In this document: positions 10,830 to 24,256 of the stretch, in pieces
Layout of the letters: the number at the start of each line of letters is the position of its first letter
Numbering within the stretch: the stretch's first letter is position 1
From: Balaenoptera acutorostrata
Taxonomy: Eukaryota; Chordata; Mammalia; Artiodactyla; Balaenopteridae
Direction: 5' to 3'
NCBI RefSeq assembly: GCF_949987535.1
Contig: NC_080071.1
Location: 26,806,236-26,870,235 of the forward strand
DNA: 64,000 bases
Made by a program: the position numbers and the translations under genes
Notes under the pieces: generated by a model
What the model was told of the DNA's origin: nothing
Database searches by the model: none
What the model saw: only the letters and a program-made list of their open reading frames with translations

Positions 10830-13175
10830 ACATTAATTTCACTTGTTTCTTTGTCTTTTTTTATGTTAGCATCTAGAAATTTTCAAAGTACATATGTGTC
10901 TCATTATATTTATATTGGCTAGTGCTTGTCTAGTGTATGCCTTTCCCCTATTCCTTCACCCTCCACCAAGTGATCAAAGCCATAAACAAATGCGTGAATT
11001 AAGAAAGGGGGCAATCCCTTGTTGTGAGATGCTCTAAAAGGGAGGGGCAGGCTCTCTCTGGATTGATAATTTTCCTGTTTTACTTGGTCAGATTGTTGTT
11101 TTTGTTCTTAATTCCTAGGATTTTGGGCTGAGAAACAAAAGTGAGCTTTGTGTGTGTGTGTGTGTTTGTGTGTGTGTGTAATGCATGCACGTGTTTCTGG
11201 AGCAGAAACCACATTTAAATCAGAATATAACCAGAATTATAGGAAGCTTTCTATTTTGAAGTAAATTGGCATCATGGAAAATAGAAAGCAAAGTTCTCAG
11301 CCCAATAAACAATCCTTGATCCATATTCCTATCGTAACATCAGTTTTGCTTCAGCCATAATAGAGAGCCCTCTGAGTTGCCCTCAGCCACGTCTCTCCTA
11401 CTGCTTGCTGGTGACTTGTGCTTTAGCCAGTTTCTTTCCAAGCAACCACAGACTGTTTATTTACTGTAATCAAAATGACAGTGCACTGTTTTCACAACAG
11501 AGCGTTAAGAGTTGATGGCCTTTTTCAATTGGCAACCTGAGGGAACTTGAGGTACAACTTGCATTACTTCAAAATGGTGGTGCTTACTTGACATGTTACC
11601 TGTACTCCTTTGAGGCTTAAAATACAGAGAATTGAGCTTTATCTAGCCTGGAGCAGGGAAGCTGTAAAATCTGCTCTCAGATTAGTGCTAGTGGTAAACT
11701 CCACTGGAGCACAGACTGATTTAGGTGGGGCTGCAGTTCGGCTGTCACGTGATTCTTCACCAGCCAGAACCCAGCCACCTGAGTGGCTTCTCTGTTAAGC
11801 ATTTCCCCTAGCTAGATGGTTATAATGCTGTGGAGTCTGATTACCCTGAGGTGGTGCTGCAGAAGACAGTGTAACATAATGGAAAAGCATGCCCTGCCCC
11901 ATCCTTTTAGAAACAGGGTTTAATGAAAAGATAAGGAAGAGAGGGAGGAAAACAGAAAGAGGGGAATGTACCTGCCATTCAGGTAACCTGTTTTCTAGGC
12001 TTGTCTTTGACATCACTTGCTGTGACATATTGAACACTCAGTGTCTTTGTTGTTGAGTGTCCACATCCGTTATAGAGAGGGAGTGGGGGAAAGTGACTAG
12101 TTGATTTGTAGTGCCTCTTTTATCTCAGAAGTGCAGGGACTCTGCACTCGGTGTATTCCAACATTCATCCCTTCTGAGAGACAGTGATCTAAGGGTATAG
12201 CAGTCGCCTTATACTCTGAACAAAAAGGGTCATTGAATATTGGACTAGTGATGTAACTGGAGTTGGCTGTGTTATACCTATTAAAGTCTGCCTTCATATT
12301 CAGAATACTTCAGTGAACTATGTGCTTGTTCAAATTTAAACTATGTTTTTTGATGAGTCAACAGTATGAATGGCTTGAGAAGAGCATAGCCAGAGAGTTG
12401 GTTTCTGAAAAGAACTATCCCTTGAATCCTTTCTAGCTTTAGATATTCAATTCTGTATACATGATTTCTTCATGAAATTGGTAATATCAAAAATCTTCTC
12501 ATCTGAGAAATTCTATACAAATAATAATTTTTTAAAAAAATGACAAAACTTGAAGTCTAGTTTTCAGTGAAATATGACCAGTCACTAAAGAAACTGAAAA
12601 TATTGTCCCTAGGATCTGAATTCAGGACTCAGAGAGTCTCTGTTTTTCCTTTAGCCATTTAGCACATCACTGGCACCAAAATAGAGCAGGGGCCTGTGTG
12701 TACTGCCCTGATTTAGGTGTAGATGTTGCCACTTATTGCAGCGGGAACACACAGTGAAGGGTCTCTGCATGGAAAGGCAGGAGGGATGTTGTTCAGTGCT
12801 TAATTCTTTTGAGGCTAAAGGAAAGCCAGGATGCCACAGGTAAGAGAAAATTACATTTGATGCAAAACTTTATTTCTGACAGATTGCAGCAACCAATATG
12901 CTAATTAGAGAAAAGACAGGCATAGCCTATCTGGCCCTTCCCAGGATGGAGGATCTAGCAAGTAAGACCACGACTAGAGAGGGCAGCAATCATGAGGAGA
13001 AAAGTAAGAGCTGAATAGAGAAGATGGTAGGAAGGACAGAACTGGAATTTGTGGTATTTCTACAATGTTCCATGTGTGCAACCTGAACTAACTCCTCAAG
13101 GACATGGATAATTTAGGATTCTGATCAAATTGCCTGTGCAAAGTTGAGCACTAAATTCAGTTATTCTTCAAGTGT
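10830..13175. other. mostly unique DNA
   Basis: Apart from the GT repeat at about 11,149-11,179, no repeat or coding signal was recognised. Short frames at 11,610-11,798, 11,795-12,037 and 12,097-12,297 show no family resemblance. Confidence 0.4.
11149..11179 (+). repeat. (GT)n microsatellite
   Basis: About 15 GT units with one TTT interruption, followed by 'aatgcatgcacgtg'. Confidence 0.9.
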
Positions 13176-13552
13176 CTTTCCCCTTTAAAAAAAATTTAAT
13201 ATGGGCTTCCCTGGTGGCGCAGCGGTTGAGAATCTGCCTGCCAATGCAGGGGACACGGGTTCGAGCCCTGGTCTGGGAAGATCCCACATGCCGCGGAGCG
13301 GCTGGGCCCATGAGCCACAATTACTGAGCCTGCGCGTCCGGAGCCTGTGCTCCGCAACAAGAGAGGCCGCGATAGTGAGAGGCCCGCGCACCGTGATGAA
13401 GAGTGGCCCCCGCTTGCCACAACTAGAGAAGGCCCTCGCACGGAAACGAAGACCCAACACAACCATTAATAAAAAAAAAAAAAAAAAAAAATTAATAGAC
13501 TTTATTTTTGTAGGGCATTTCTAGGTTTACCAAAAACTTGATTAGAAAGTTC
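13176..13552 (-). repeat. old L1M 3' end split by a SINE
   Basis: 'ctttaaaaaaaatttaat' before the SINE and 'tagactttatttttgtaggg', 'catttctaggtttacc' after it match the antisense of an old L1 3' UTR. The SINE at 13,202-13,491 inserted into it. Only the 3' end is left. Confidence 0.6.
13202..13490 (+). repeat. CHR-2-type tRNA-derived SINE
   Basis: A complete copy: head 'gggcttccctggtggcgcag', A box at about 13,215-13,227, B box 'gggttcgagccc' at 13,257-13,268, GC-rich body, and an A-run of about 20 bases. Short flanking repeats (about 'aattaata') are consistent with an imperfect target-site duplication. Many CpGs are kept, so it is relatively young. One reading frame stays open for 107 codons through the body; this is a known property of this SINE family and not a gene. 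Confidence 0.92.
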
Positions 13553-13838
13553 ACAGACATAGAAAACAAACTTATAGTTACCAAAGGGGAAAGGGGAGGG
13601 AGGATAAATTTAGGAGTTTGCAAACACAAACTACTATATATAAAATAGATAAACTAACAAAGTCCTACTGTATAGCACAGGGAACTATATTCAATATCTT
13701 GTAATAATCTATAATGGAAAAGAATATGAAAAATATGTATATATACATTCATACATATATATATAAATAAGTTACTTTGCTCTACACCAGAAACTAACAC
13801 AACACTGTAAATCAACTATACTTTAATTTTAAAAAATC
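13547..13838 (+). repeat. L1 3' UTR fragment
   Basis: 'cctactgtatagcacaggga' and 'actatattcaatatcttgta', then 'ttactttgctctacaccaga' and 'gtaaatcaactatacttta', are the classic L1 3' terminal text in sense orientation. No coding part is included. Confidence 0.85.
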
Positions 13839-13850
13839 ATAGAAAGAATA

Positions 13851-15734
13851 AAATATCTATCAAATGTTGGAGGAAAAAAAAAGTTCAAAGAGTTTCCAAA
13901 TCAAGTGTGCCTTTTTATGTCTTAGATATTTAGTTTTCAAATTTTTGTTCAGGAAGAAATTAAGAGGATAAATAGAAAATATTTTGTCATGCATAAAATT
14001 CCCCAAATTTAGCTTTCCTGAGGGATATGGATTGTTGGAAAAAATGAGTATTATTTTATGGTTAAATTGGTCTCACAGAGTGTTGTTTGAAATGTAGCAC
14101 CATTATAGTACACTTAATGGATATTTAAAAGAAATGTGTCTTACAAAGACTCAGGATAATTTTGGGACAGAGTAAACAAATCTAACAAATGTATGAGACA
14201 GCTCGCTATTGTGGTTTCTGTGGTGTATTTTAACTCTTGTGCTAATTTGCATAGAGATCTGCATCATGATTTGGATGTGCTCCGCCACTTTTCATTTACG
14301 CCTAAGCATTACCTTTTCCCTTTGCAAAATATACTTAATGCTTTTGAATAACAAGTTGGAATTCTTTTCCCCAAAGAATCAAGTTAGTTCTCACAGTTTT
14401 CACTGTGTTGGTGGAGGGAATGCTTTAATCAACAGTAAATTTTTTGCTCTCTACACTGACTAAATTAAGGTGATCCTTCATCAAAAAACATTCTTTTTGG
14501 TTCAGGCTTTAATTCTTATTAGTATTTTACTGGTTTGTTACTTATATTTTCATTGTAGACTACCAAAGTACTTTGTGTATAAAGCTAGGATGTAATTTTT
14601 TTGAAAGTCAGTGATCCAATCCCAGTTTGAGAACCCAAACACCATTTCATAGACATCCATCATAAACTTAGCCTCAAACATAATATAGTATTCCTTCTGT
14701 TCACCGTGCAATCACCAGCCTCCTGATTCAAAATATGTATATTCTCATCCTGAGATTTAACAGATCTTTCATACATAGTGATAATTGTGGTGACCTGGTT
14801 GACAGAATGGTAGAGGTCATGAAGAAAGCATAGTTCGGTAGTAATATTAAAGGACGTTTCTCCAGAGGAAAGACTTTAGGATATAATCTGCTCTGAAGGA
14901 TGTAGAGGATTGTTTTAGTAGGGGCTACCACAGTCTCTCCCTAGTCGCAGAAAGGACTGTGGGAAATCAACATGGAAAAGCAACTGTGGTGTTAACCCAG
15001 CAAATGTCTCCTTAAAGAGTTGAAAAGGCAGACTCATCTTAGTAATGGAATTCCTTTTTGGAAACTCAGTTCATTATTAATTCCACTTAGCTATTAGGTT
15101 AATTCATTTCTCCCTCAGAAATGCCACTTTCTGAAAATACATTTTTAAGTGAATTTTGGCTTTAAAAAATTTGTTGGTTTACATATCTGCTTTTCCTCTA
15201 AGTCTGCCACAATTGAAGTTTCAATAATTACAAATCAATGTTTTGTTTCCAGCTGAATGACCTGGACATTCAAAGAGTATCTTTCAATGGACACTCTTAT
15301 TTGATTTTAAGACAATTTTCAAAGGAGCAATTTATAAGGTACAAAATAAAAAGAGGGCAAATCTCTGGTTGTATAAATTGAAGTTAATGGATGCTTATTT
15401 CTGAGTGTGCACAATTGTTTATATTGTTAGTTTGCAAAATATACCATAACCAGCAGCTGGGTCAACTTTCAAGTAGAGGTAAGGGTAGGAAATTAACAAT
15501 TTGAAATATAAAACTGCTTAAACATATAGAATAAATACCACCCTTTTCAACCAAGGGAGAAATGGACACGAATGTATTTTTTGCAATTTTAAGTATTTGC
15601 ATAGTCTTTTTACTTAACATGCGCCCACTTGTTAGAATTTTGAAATTATTCTGAAAGTCATTTCTCAGTTGTCTTTCACTTCTCTGGCCAAGCTTTCATT
15701 AGCTTCTCTTATTTTTCTCTGTCTTCCTTTAGTC
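13851..15734. other. unique DNA, nothing recognised
   Basis: AT-rich with only short chance frames, such as 14,209-14,463, which is a hydrophobic run without known motifs. Confidence 0.4.
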
Positions 15735-15912
15735 AATTGCTTTTCAAACCTGGCTGCATTATTTGAACTATGCTTGCAGAGCTTTTAAACAAACATGGAT
15801 ACCCAGGCTTAGCCCCAGAGCATCTAATTGAATTGGCCTAAGGTGGAGCCAGCTTTGCTCTTTTTTTAAGCTTCCCAGGTGATTCCAATGTGCAGCCAGA
15901 GCTGTGGGCCAC
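15735..15912 (+). repeat. MER5-like hAT MITE, diverged
   Basis: 'cttttcaaacctggctgcat', 'acccaggcttagccccagag' and 'cttcccaggtgattccaatg' follow the MER5 consensus order. The ends are eroded. Confidence 0.6.
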
Positions 15913-18900
15913 TCTGAATAAGCTCATCATGTTTTACCTCTTTCCGCTTTTCTCTCAGATGTTTGCATATCTATTCCCCTTCAACTGTTTTTTTTTTCTC
16001 CTGTCATTTTTATTAGGAAGTTCAAAAAATCTGATTTCTTTCATTTTTTCATTTTGCTTTTTCTTTCTGATTTTCCATAACGGCCAAGAAGTTCTCATTC
16101 TAGGCACATGTATTTGATTTTTATTCTTATCTAATACTACCAAGTTTCATATCAATGAAAGAGAATGCAATATATTTGTGAATAATACTTTTGTCTGTTC
16201 TTCCAATGCTAATATAATAATATACTTTAATTTTTGCTATAGGTATATAAAGATTGATAATAGAGCCCAATAAAATTGTTGAAAAATAATATTAAGAATG
16301 GATTTACTTGAACTGTAATCAGTATTGGCTATGATTAAAGAAAGTTTAATAAGATATTTTAAAACTTTGAGACCATGTGGACTCAAGGACATATAACTAT
16401 CCTATTAATAATATTTTTATCTTTTCATAGCTAAAGGACATGTTTGCCCTACAAATTTCAATCATTTCAGAACAGTGCAGAAATGGGAATATCACATACC
16501 TCATCAAATAGCATATCAGTAACAAGATATCCACAGCAAGGGGAGCATTAATAGCAACAAAAAAGGGGAGAAAAAAGATCTATGAAGACAAAGTTCAGTG
16601 ATGTAATTAGCAGCAGTATAAACAGAAATATGGGAGGGAATATGTAGAACATTCAAGGATTTGAAATGAAAGAGATAGAAAAATGGTGGGCAGTTGGTTG
16701 AGCCTGGAGGAGCAGACAAGAAATCTGAGCGCTAGTGTAGCAGTTCCTCCAAATACAGTCAAGCCATTTCCTCTCCATGAAGTTTATTTTCCTTCATTGG
16801 TAAAACTTCTGGTTGGATTGGCAAAAGGAAAAAATGCTTGGCCATATCCTGCCTGTAGGTATGCTTTGTTGAATCTATCCAGTATTGTAAATAATTTGAA
16901 ATAGATGACAACATTTAACAAGAGGGAGGTTTCTCATAAAAATCTAGATTTTAAGCTTCATTGGAAAAATCATTTGATTCAACAGTCTCCTAGCCCCTCT
17001 TTAGAAAGCACATGGGCTATGGAGTTCCTTAGTCCCAGCCTGACTAGCTTTACTCATTTTTCTTACCTGCTTTGCGCATGTAGGAATTTGGGCTTATTTC
17101 TTGGAGAATTTATTCTTAAGGTTATGTCCAACCATGATATAAGTTCCATGAAAAGAAATTGCTTAGAATAGTTTGTTTAGTCTACAGCCATACCACCCTG
17201 AATGCTCCTGATCTCATCAGAATACTTTGTTTGGGTACAGCAAAAGTAACCTATAAAGAGAAAAATAAATGTCACAAGCAAAAACATCAAGGACGAAGAG
17301 AAGCTAACAAACAGGTCATCAGTTCTCAAATAGAGGCTTAAGCCCATAAAACGTGTCCTATTAATAAGCTCTGTGCAAGAATATTTGGGGTTCTGGTTCA
17401 GAAGCACAATGTCACTTAACAGCAAGAACTGGGATTTAATGAATTATTCCAGTTCAAGCTCTTGGAAAAAGAAAAGGACAAAATGTTCTGTACAACCCAA
17501 GTAAGAGTAAAGTATCTTCTGAATATTAGGAGATTAAAATTCCCCAAAGTTAGCTTCTTGGCAGAAAATGGCCGAAGTTATTTAAAGAGTGACTTCCCAT
17601 CTTTGAAATCACCCATTGAATAAAACAATATTAAACCACTGTTTAAAAATTTAAGGACCATTATTTCTTTCACTTTCCTCCACCTCAGAGCTTAATCACA
17701 TGCAGGGCTCCCTATATGCAGTCTCCAAAAGGATGAAAACCTAATTCAGTTATTACAGAAATAACTCCAGACTTTTAAAAGGTTTCTCTGAACTAAAACA
17801 ACCCCTGAGAATTCCCTAATACAACCACCTAGCATATGTTATATGCACTGTATTTGTGTTTAATATGTATATTTAATTTGTAAGCATGCTTATAAGTTAC
17901 TTTGCAGCTGTTCTCTATTCATATATCTTGGGCAGAAATTTCTTTAATATTCTCTCTATAAGGTCCTTTATCATTTCAAACCCTGGAAAAAAGAGGTGTA
18001 GTATTAGAAGAATCACTCAGTAAATACGTATTAAAACTTCTGTTATCCAGTTGAGTAGGTACGCATATAAATTTTAAAGAACTCTTCTATTGTGGCTAAT
18101 CATATGTTTGAATGTAGATTCAAATTTCAGATATCCAAAGAGCTGATGCGCATCAGGCATTTCACAGAGCAAAGCACATCTTTGCTTAGCAAGAGAGCAA
18201 GATTTTCTTCATTAACTTCTTTTCAAGTAAAATTAACAGAAAATTAACATTATTCTGCTCTTAAATCTATGCTTGTTATATCCCATTAAAATGCATCCAA
18301 AGAATGTGTTAACTTCACCCCAGTGTGAAAAATATTATCAGGTAAAGCTGAACTGAAAAGGCAGCTTCCTAATCAAAGATAAATATGTGAGCTTGCAACC
18401 CAAGGGACAATAAAATTGGCTTTTATCCTTCCCAAATTTTATAACTACCTCAAAGAACAATCTACCTCAAGAACTAGTCGTTTGGATACTAGGTTCTACA
18501 CTGAATTGCCATTAAAAGTGTTTATGGGTAAAATTTAAGTGGAAGTAAAGAGAATGTAGGATTGAAGTTAATAAAAATTTAAAAACAGATCCCCGGTACA
18601 GAAGTGTACTGTTAATATCTTAAATTATATTTCAGGGGTAGGTGGGTAAATTAATCCTCATAGTTTTGGAAAACTGGTAAAATGACCATTAATATTAAGG
18701 TGGAATGAATATTTTTAGATGACAAATTAAACATTAATTCCCAGCCTTCAGTGAGTTCACGGTGTTCCTATATATGAATGATGATGAGAAAAAAGTAATC
18801 TGCACAGCCACCCATGCAAAGAAATTTCACTATCTACTCACATGTTCATTCCTTGGTGAAAAAAAGTATTTGTTTTTATATGCTTACGCTCATGGGTGCT

Positions 18901-19944
18901 TTCATTTAACCCCTAAAAATAAGGAATCAGAAGAGCTGGGAGTGAGCCAGAGTCAGGGAGATGGACTAGTTACAAATTCCAAGCAGAGCATTGTCTAATT
19001 GAGAAAACTTCCGCTCATGTCTTTAAGACTCTCAAACTCAAGGCCGTCTCAGATCTGTCTAATCATGAGCCCATTAAGTCATCTTGGCTGCCATGAAGAT
19101 GAAACTGACAGCACAGTTATTTGAGTCAGTTTAAAGAGGCCCAGGGTGGTTGAAGGGAAGGCTTAGGAGGCCTGGGGTGCTGAAAGGACATCCCAGCTCT
19201 AGCTCCCCAAGATCCCAGTAGCACACAGCTGTCAAGAGCACGAAGCTGTATGTAGAGAAACCCTTTGGAGGGAAGCAGGGATTTTGCCGTATGTCAACAA
19301 TTTCATCAGGCACAATTTGACTTTCCACCTTTCATTGGACCATCAATATGACTTAAACAGTAGACAGTTTGTGAGTTGATCGCATAGCCAACACATACAA
19401 TCATTTCTGGGATTCAGGTTCTGTAATTTGATGGTCATAGTAGAAATTATTTGGCATATAAATGTGGTTCTTGGTGAAATCTAGATTTTCTCTGTGAATC
19501 TTCACAAAGCCTTTTGTGTAATAGGTGTATCTATTAAGGTACGAGTGAAATAAAGTCTTTTGCCCCTATTTTTGTTAAAAAGAAGCAAGCCTTTGAAGTG
19601 GGGTCCATGATAATATATCATTGGGCAAAAGAGTAGTCTTCTAGAAGGTATTATGAGAGTTCTATAAACAATCCAGGAAATGGCCAGATGTTAACACTAA
19701 TTGATATTATTATAGGGAACACATTTTTTGTTGTTGTTGTTTCAGCAAGGGCATGCTTCCAGGATGAGAATTATTCCCTTTTCAACTACAGAATTTCTTG
19801 GCAGTTTCACTCTATTCTTCCTGTTGTGGTGGAAGATATATTACCATCACCAGTATTAAAATGATATCTGTTCCTTTTGTCAGGGGTTGGGGAACAGGGG
19901 AGGAGGGGAGGGTGGGCATTTAATCATGTCCCAGGATATATAAT
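15913..19944. other. unique DNA, nothing recognised
   Basis: About 4 kb of AT-rich sequence. No repeat family, RNA gene or conserved protein was recognised by eye. Frames up to 88 codons (for example 16,905-17,171) carry no motif. Diverged fossils could be present below what reading can detect. Confidence 0.35.
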
Positions 19945-20120
19945 AAACACTGGACAGACAATATTTATTTACACAATCCTGCAACATAGGCATCATCATT
20001 CCTATTTTATAGGTGATATAATAGAGGCTCAGAAAGTTTCAATCTTTGTCAGTTAATAGTGGAGCTAGGATTTATTCTGCCAGCCCTTTCTCTTAACCAC
20101 TTCTCCATGTTGCTTTCTGG
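19945..20120 (-). repeat. MIR SINE fossil
   Basis: Reverse-complement MIR: 'catcattcctattttatagg', 'agaggctcagaaagtttcaa', then 'agtggagctaggattta' and 'ctcttaaccacttctccatg'. Confidence 0.75.
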
Positions 20121-20284
20121 TTGTTTCCACCACAGAGAAGCTGGCCAAGGACCTTTAAAACCTCTCTATTTCTCTATCCTCATGTTTAGCACACCATTAA
20201 TGGTAACAAACAACTCAGTAAAAGTCAAAGACGCATCAGATTACAATTAAGCGGAGAAATAAATTGGTGAAAATCCAGATAAAT

Positions 20285-20470
20285 TAGAATCATAGAATTT
20301 TAAGAATGAAAAGTGTCCTTATATATCCTTGATTCCAATTCCCATCTTTTACAGGTATCTCTTCTGAGGTGACAAAGCTTATTAGTAGCAGAACTTGCAT
20401 CAGAAATCAAGACTTCCAGCTCAGTGTCCAACCTATTTTTCTCTATCACACAAACTATAGTTATTATTCT
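20285..20470 (+). repeat. ancient mammalian repeat (MIR- or L3/CR1-related)
   Basis: 'gaatcatagaattttaagaa', 'tccttgattccaattcccat' and 'cttttacaggtatctcttc' resemble a widespread amniote repeat whose 3' text is 'atcatctagtccaa...cattttacagatgagg'. Family not fixed. Confidence 0.45.
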
Positions 20471-20479
20471 TGACCTTAC

Positions 20480-22240
20480 AAATGAAGTCACTATTAGTTC
20501 TTTAAAAGAATAAGATACCAAACTTATTTGATATGTCATTTAATCAAAACAGGTTTGATTTCTAAAAATTTTCAAAGAGCACATTTAGTGAAGAACTCTG
20601 TATACATTTGTTCTTCACATTGTGACTACATATACAGACAAAAATTAAGAGGTTCTTGCAACTATACCGATACAAATATTGCTAATAATCAGGGCCAAAA
20701 TATAAGCATCCATTCATAAATGTAAACAGTTCAGAAAGACCAGCTCTGGTGTTTACACAGAACAAAGTTATATTCAGTCACCTGCAAAGAAACATGGAGT
20801 GTACAATATGCTCATGCCAATTAGCATCCATTTCTGGGAACCCTTTTCAAAGAAACAGTTTTCTCTATATCCTATGGTAGGAGATCTCCTGAAATACATA
20901 AAACCTAGGACTTTTCTCTGAGGCAACTGCTATTTTGTAACATTTTTAAGGGGAGTATTATTGCTACCCATGGTAAAATCTTAGGTGAGAAATCAATATT
21001 TTTCCATATCGTTAGAGATTACAGTTGCTTTTAAAGCTGAGGCCTCAAGTTCTGTTTTTAGGCTGATTTGACCAGTACTGACTAGAAACCCAGGTTGAAA
21101 TCAGAGGTCTTTATTCCACACAGGGCACTCACTACTTGGACTGATTGTGATGAAATGTTTTCATGCAAATTCCTATAAGCACGTATGCCTTTATCTTTGT
21201 CCCCATATGCTACATTACACCACCTGTTGTATTTTTTAAAAAGCTTGATGATTTTTAAAACTCTTCTTTAAATTAATACCTATAGATTTTCTGCCAATAA
21301 TTTCCTGTTCTAATTATGTGATTGCTAATTGAATAAAACATTTATGATTATTCTATAAAATATTTTAAAGAAAACTACAGAAAATACAGATTATAGATAA
21401 AGTAAATAATTGTTTTTTGTCCAAGTGGCTCTCCCTGATAATTAGTGATAATAATAATAACCAGGTATTAAATACACACAGAAAAAATACAGAAATATGT
21501 GAAGCTTATGAGACAACTCATAGAAGGTACAATACCCTTTACATCAATAAATAGAATGGTAAATATTTAATATAAAATGTATATATTAAAATAAAGAAAC
21601 AACACATACTGGAGTATATAGGGATCATTTTATTACTAGAAGGTTAAATCTCATTTTAATGATTGGTATTGGTGAGAATAGGTTATTTTAGAGACAAATG
21701 ATAATGTTTTTCAAACAGCTATATACCTCTATATTGTTATCACTTCCTATACGCATGGCCTCTCTAAATCTGTTAAAAAAAAAAGACCAAAGCACGAGAA
21801 TGACAGTTCCAATTTCACGATACATTTATGTTTAAAAAATACTTGGCACACTGGACATTTAAATAGATAAGGTACAACCACAATATCAAGTAGGCTAGCT
21901 CTGTGTAATAAAAAAATATTTTCTCTGACTACAATGAATCATAAGCATCTACATGTTTCAAAAATACAAGCTCAGTAGTGCCTAGTCTGTACCATAAGTC
22001 ACCATTTCTAGACAGAGGCTCTATTTCCTTTGAGATAAAGGAGTAGTAAGCAGTCTACACATCAGATGATGCCTTTGGTTCCTGTAATTTACATTAAAAC
22101 AACGTTAGGTTAAAAATAGAAGCATGAAGATAATTTTAAAATAAGCAAAATGATCTGGTGGCTAGATTCTATGGTTCAGATAATTAAATGTTTTGCCAGC
22201 TTACCTGATAAAACAGAGCCTTATGGATCACAGCATAACA
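20480..22240. other. AT-rich unique DNA, nothing recognised
   Basis: Very AT-rich with a short A-run at 21,775-21,784. No supported feature. Confidence 0.4.
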
Positions 22241-22462
22241 AAGCCCGCATCCAAGATGGTTAGAGTATAATGAGCCTCCTGCAGTTGTTCAGATTTTTGG
22301 CCACAGAGGTTTACATATTAACTACAATTTTTTTTTCTTTGCTTTCTCTGTGGACAAGAAAACAAAGAGACCTTTCCAGAATCCTCTCTGCTTATGCCTC
22401 CGCTTACTGTTCTGAGATTCACTCTGTGGTACCCAACATATATCAGAAAACAGCTTTGAGGA

Positions 22463-22482
22463 GAAAAAAAAAAAAAAAAAAA
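22463..22482 (+). repeat. poly-A tract of about 20
   Basis: An uninterrupted A-run that follows 'ttgaggag'. It may mark the tail of a retroposed sequence, but the upstream 250 bp are not a recognisable retrogene and no flanking duplication is visible. Confidence 0.8.
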
Positions 22483-22505
22483 AGCCGACAGCGCTCAACA
22501 TGGTA

Positions 22506-22519
22506 CCGCCATCTACTGG
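22506..22519 (-). promoter_or_regulatory. candidate CTCF binding site
   Basis: The + strand reads 'ccgccatctactgg'; its complement, 'ccagtagatggcgg', fits every position of the published CTCF core consensus CCASYAGRKGGCRS. It lies in a small patch with several CpGs inside AT-rich DNA. Only the motif is seen; occupancy is unknown. Confidence 0.5.
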
Positions 22520-22560
22520 CAGACGCATAAAATTGAACGAAAGGAAAAACATCCCCATTA

Positions 22561-24256
22561 TTCTTTATCATAAGGTAAAATGTAACCTATCCCCTGCATA
22601 TGAGTATGTACAAAAATATCCTTTTGCACACTAAATTACTTGAGTATGCACATTTTCTAATATTGTATATTTTTCTAAATTTTATAAGTTTACAAAGTTG
22701 ATTCAACCATAAACGACTACAATTAAAAACCCTCCAAATTTCTGTTTGAAAATTAGGTTTTTAGATTACCTGACACCTTACATGTAGAGTTTTGTAAAAT
22801 CTCTCTTGTGGCCTGCTCTAGCCTTCTGAAAACTTTATCTTTGCACAGGATGAATTCTTTTTCTGAGTGAGTAATCTAACTCCTTAAAGAACAGTGTAAA
22901 ACTGATAGTCATTTTGTATTGCTTTTTGGTAAAACATTTATGAGAAATAATATCTGGGAAAGTATTTTAAACTTAAGTGAGGCCTATGTAATTTAGATTT
23001 ATGGATTATTTGGTCTGTATATGACACAAGGAACAGGTGAAATTCATCTTACATAAGATAATTCAATCAAAGGTTATATACTATTATATCTATGTAGTTA
23101 AAATACTTAAGAAAACATGGCTTATAAGGATATTGAAGCACACAATACATAAGCAAAATGAAAATGATTTTATCAGTTTATTAAAAGAGATTTCTTAACT
23201 ATAAGTGCTATTCATTTCATTTGACTATTCAATTTACTTTAGAGAAAACAACTATAATTTTATTAGTTTATCATTAATTAATTAAATATGTTCATATTGA
23301 TGGAGCACCTTAGTATATGTCAGGCACTATATTAGCTTTGAAAAGACAAAGATAAAAACACACAATGCCTGTCATCAAGGAACTGATGTATAATGAAGAG
23401 AGAATATAGCGGATACCGTATTTTTATGCCATGTGCTCAAGGAGTGTTATTTACTTAGCTTTTAAATTCTAGCCCCCATTTTGCCTAATGGCAGAAAAAT
23501 AAATCCTGTCAATTCCAGGTGGACTGAGTCACTTGAGGCTTTCTCCAGTGATTTCAGGTTTACACTCTTCTCACGGGGACTGATCTCAGTCCAGGAATAC
23601 ATATGGAGAAAAGCAGAGTTTGATCCCAGCCTCCCACTTTTCTATGTGGGCATCCAGTGAGGTGTGGAATCCTGTCTGATCCCTGGGCATCTTCACCCCT
23701 CCACGCAGACATCTACCAATGTGCCTTCATCCCTGTTTGGCCCCAGAAACACCATCAATTCAGTTTTGCATGGCAGCATCCCCTCTTCATGACCATTAGT
23801 TACCTCAGGTTTTGTCAGCTCTTTCTCTCAGGTAACTTTTGTTCCTGTGCTTAGGGGAAGAGGGAAAACAAGCAAGTAGCGACTTTCCAGAGTCACTCTG
23901 GGCTGTAATTGGCTGACAAAAGTCCCATGTCCCAGGCACCCCACACGGCGATCTCTGTTCTACTGTTTCCATCCCATGGAGCATAATGTGTTCTGTGGGC
24001 TTCAGACAAATGAGGCACAATCCCTGCTACATTAGAATATTTCAACTTCCTATCTTTCTGCGTTTTTAGCTACTACTGAGCAGGCAAGCTATGTAGGGGC
24101 TCCTTATTAGAGACCCCAGTTGGGTTGGGTTCCCTTGCTTCTTCACAAGCTTCCGTTCCAGTGCCCAAAGAGTTTAGCTTGGCTCTCTTCCTTTTGTGCC
24201 AGTAGTAAACTGGATCCACAAGTTTTCCTCTGAAATCTTTCCTGTCTTATACATAA
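22561..24256. other. mostly unique DNA
   Basis: No gene seen. At 23,285-23,400 'tatgtcaggcactatattag' and 'gcctgtcatcaaggaactga' resemble an ancient dispersed mammalian repeat that also occurs at 36,900 and 41,480. Confidence 0.4.

Noticed and set aside
22200..22482. processed retrogene ending in the poly-A at 22,463
   Set aside because: No polyadenylation signal, no recognisable coding frame upstream and no flanking duplication could be found.
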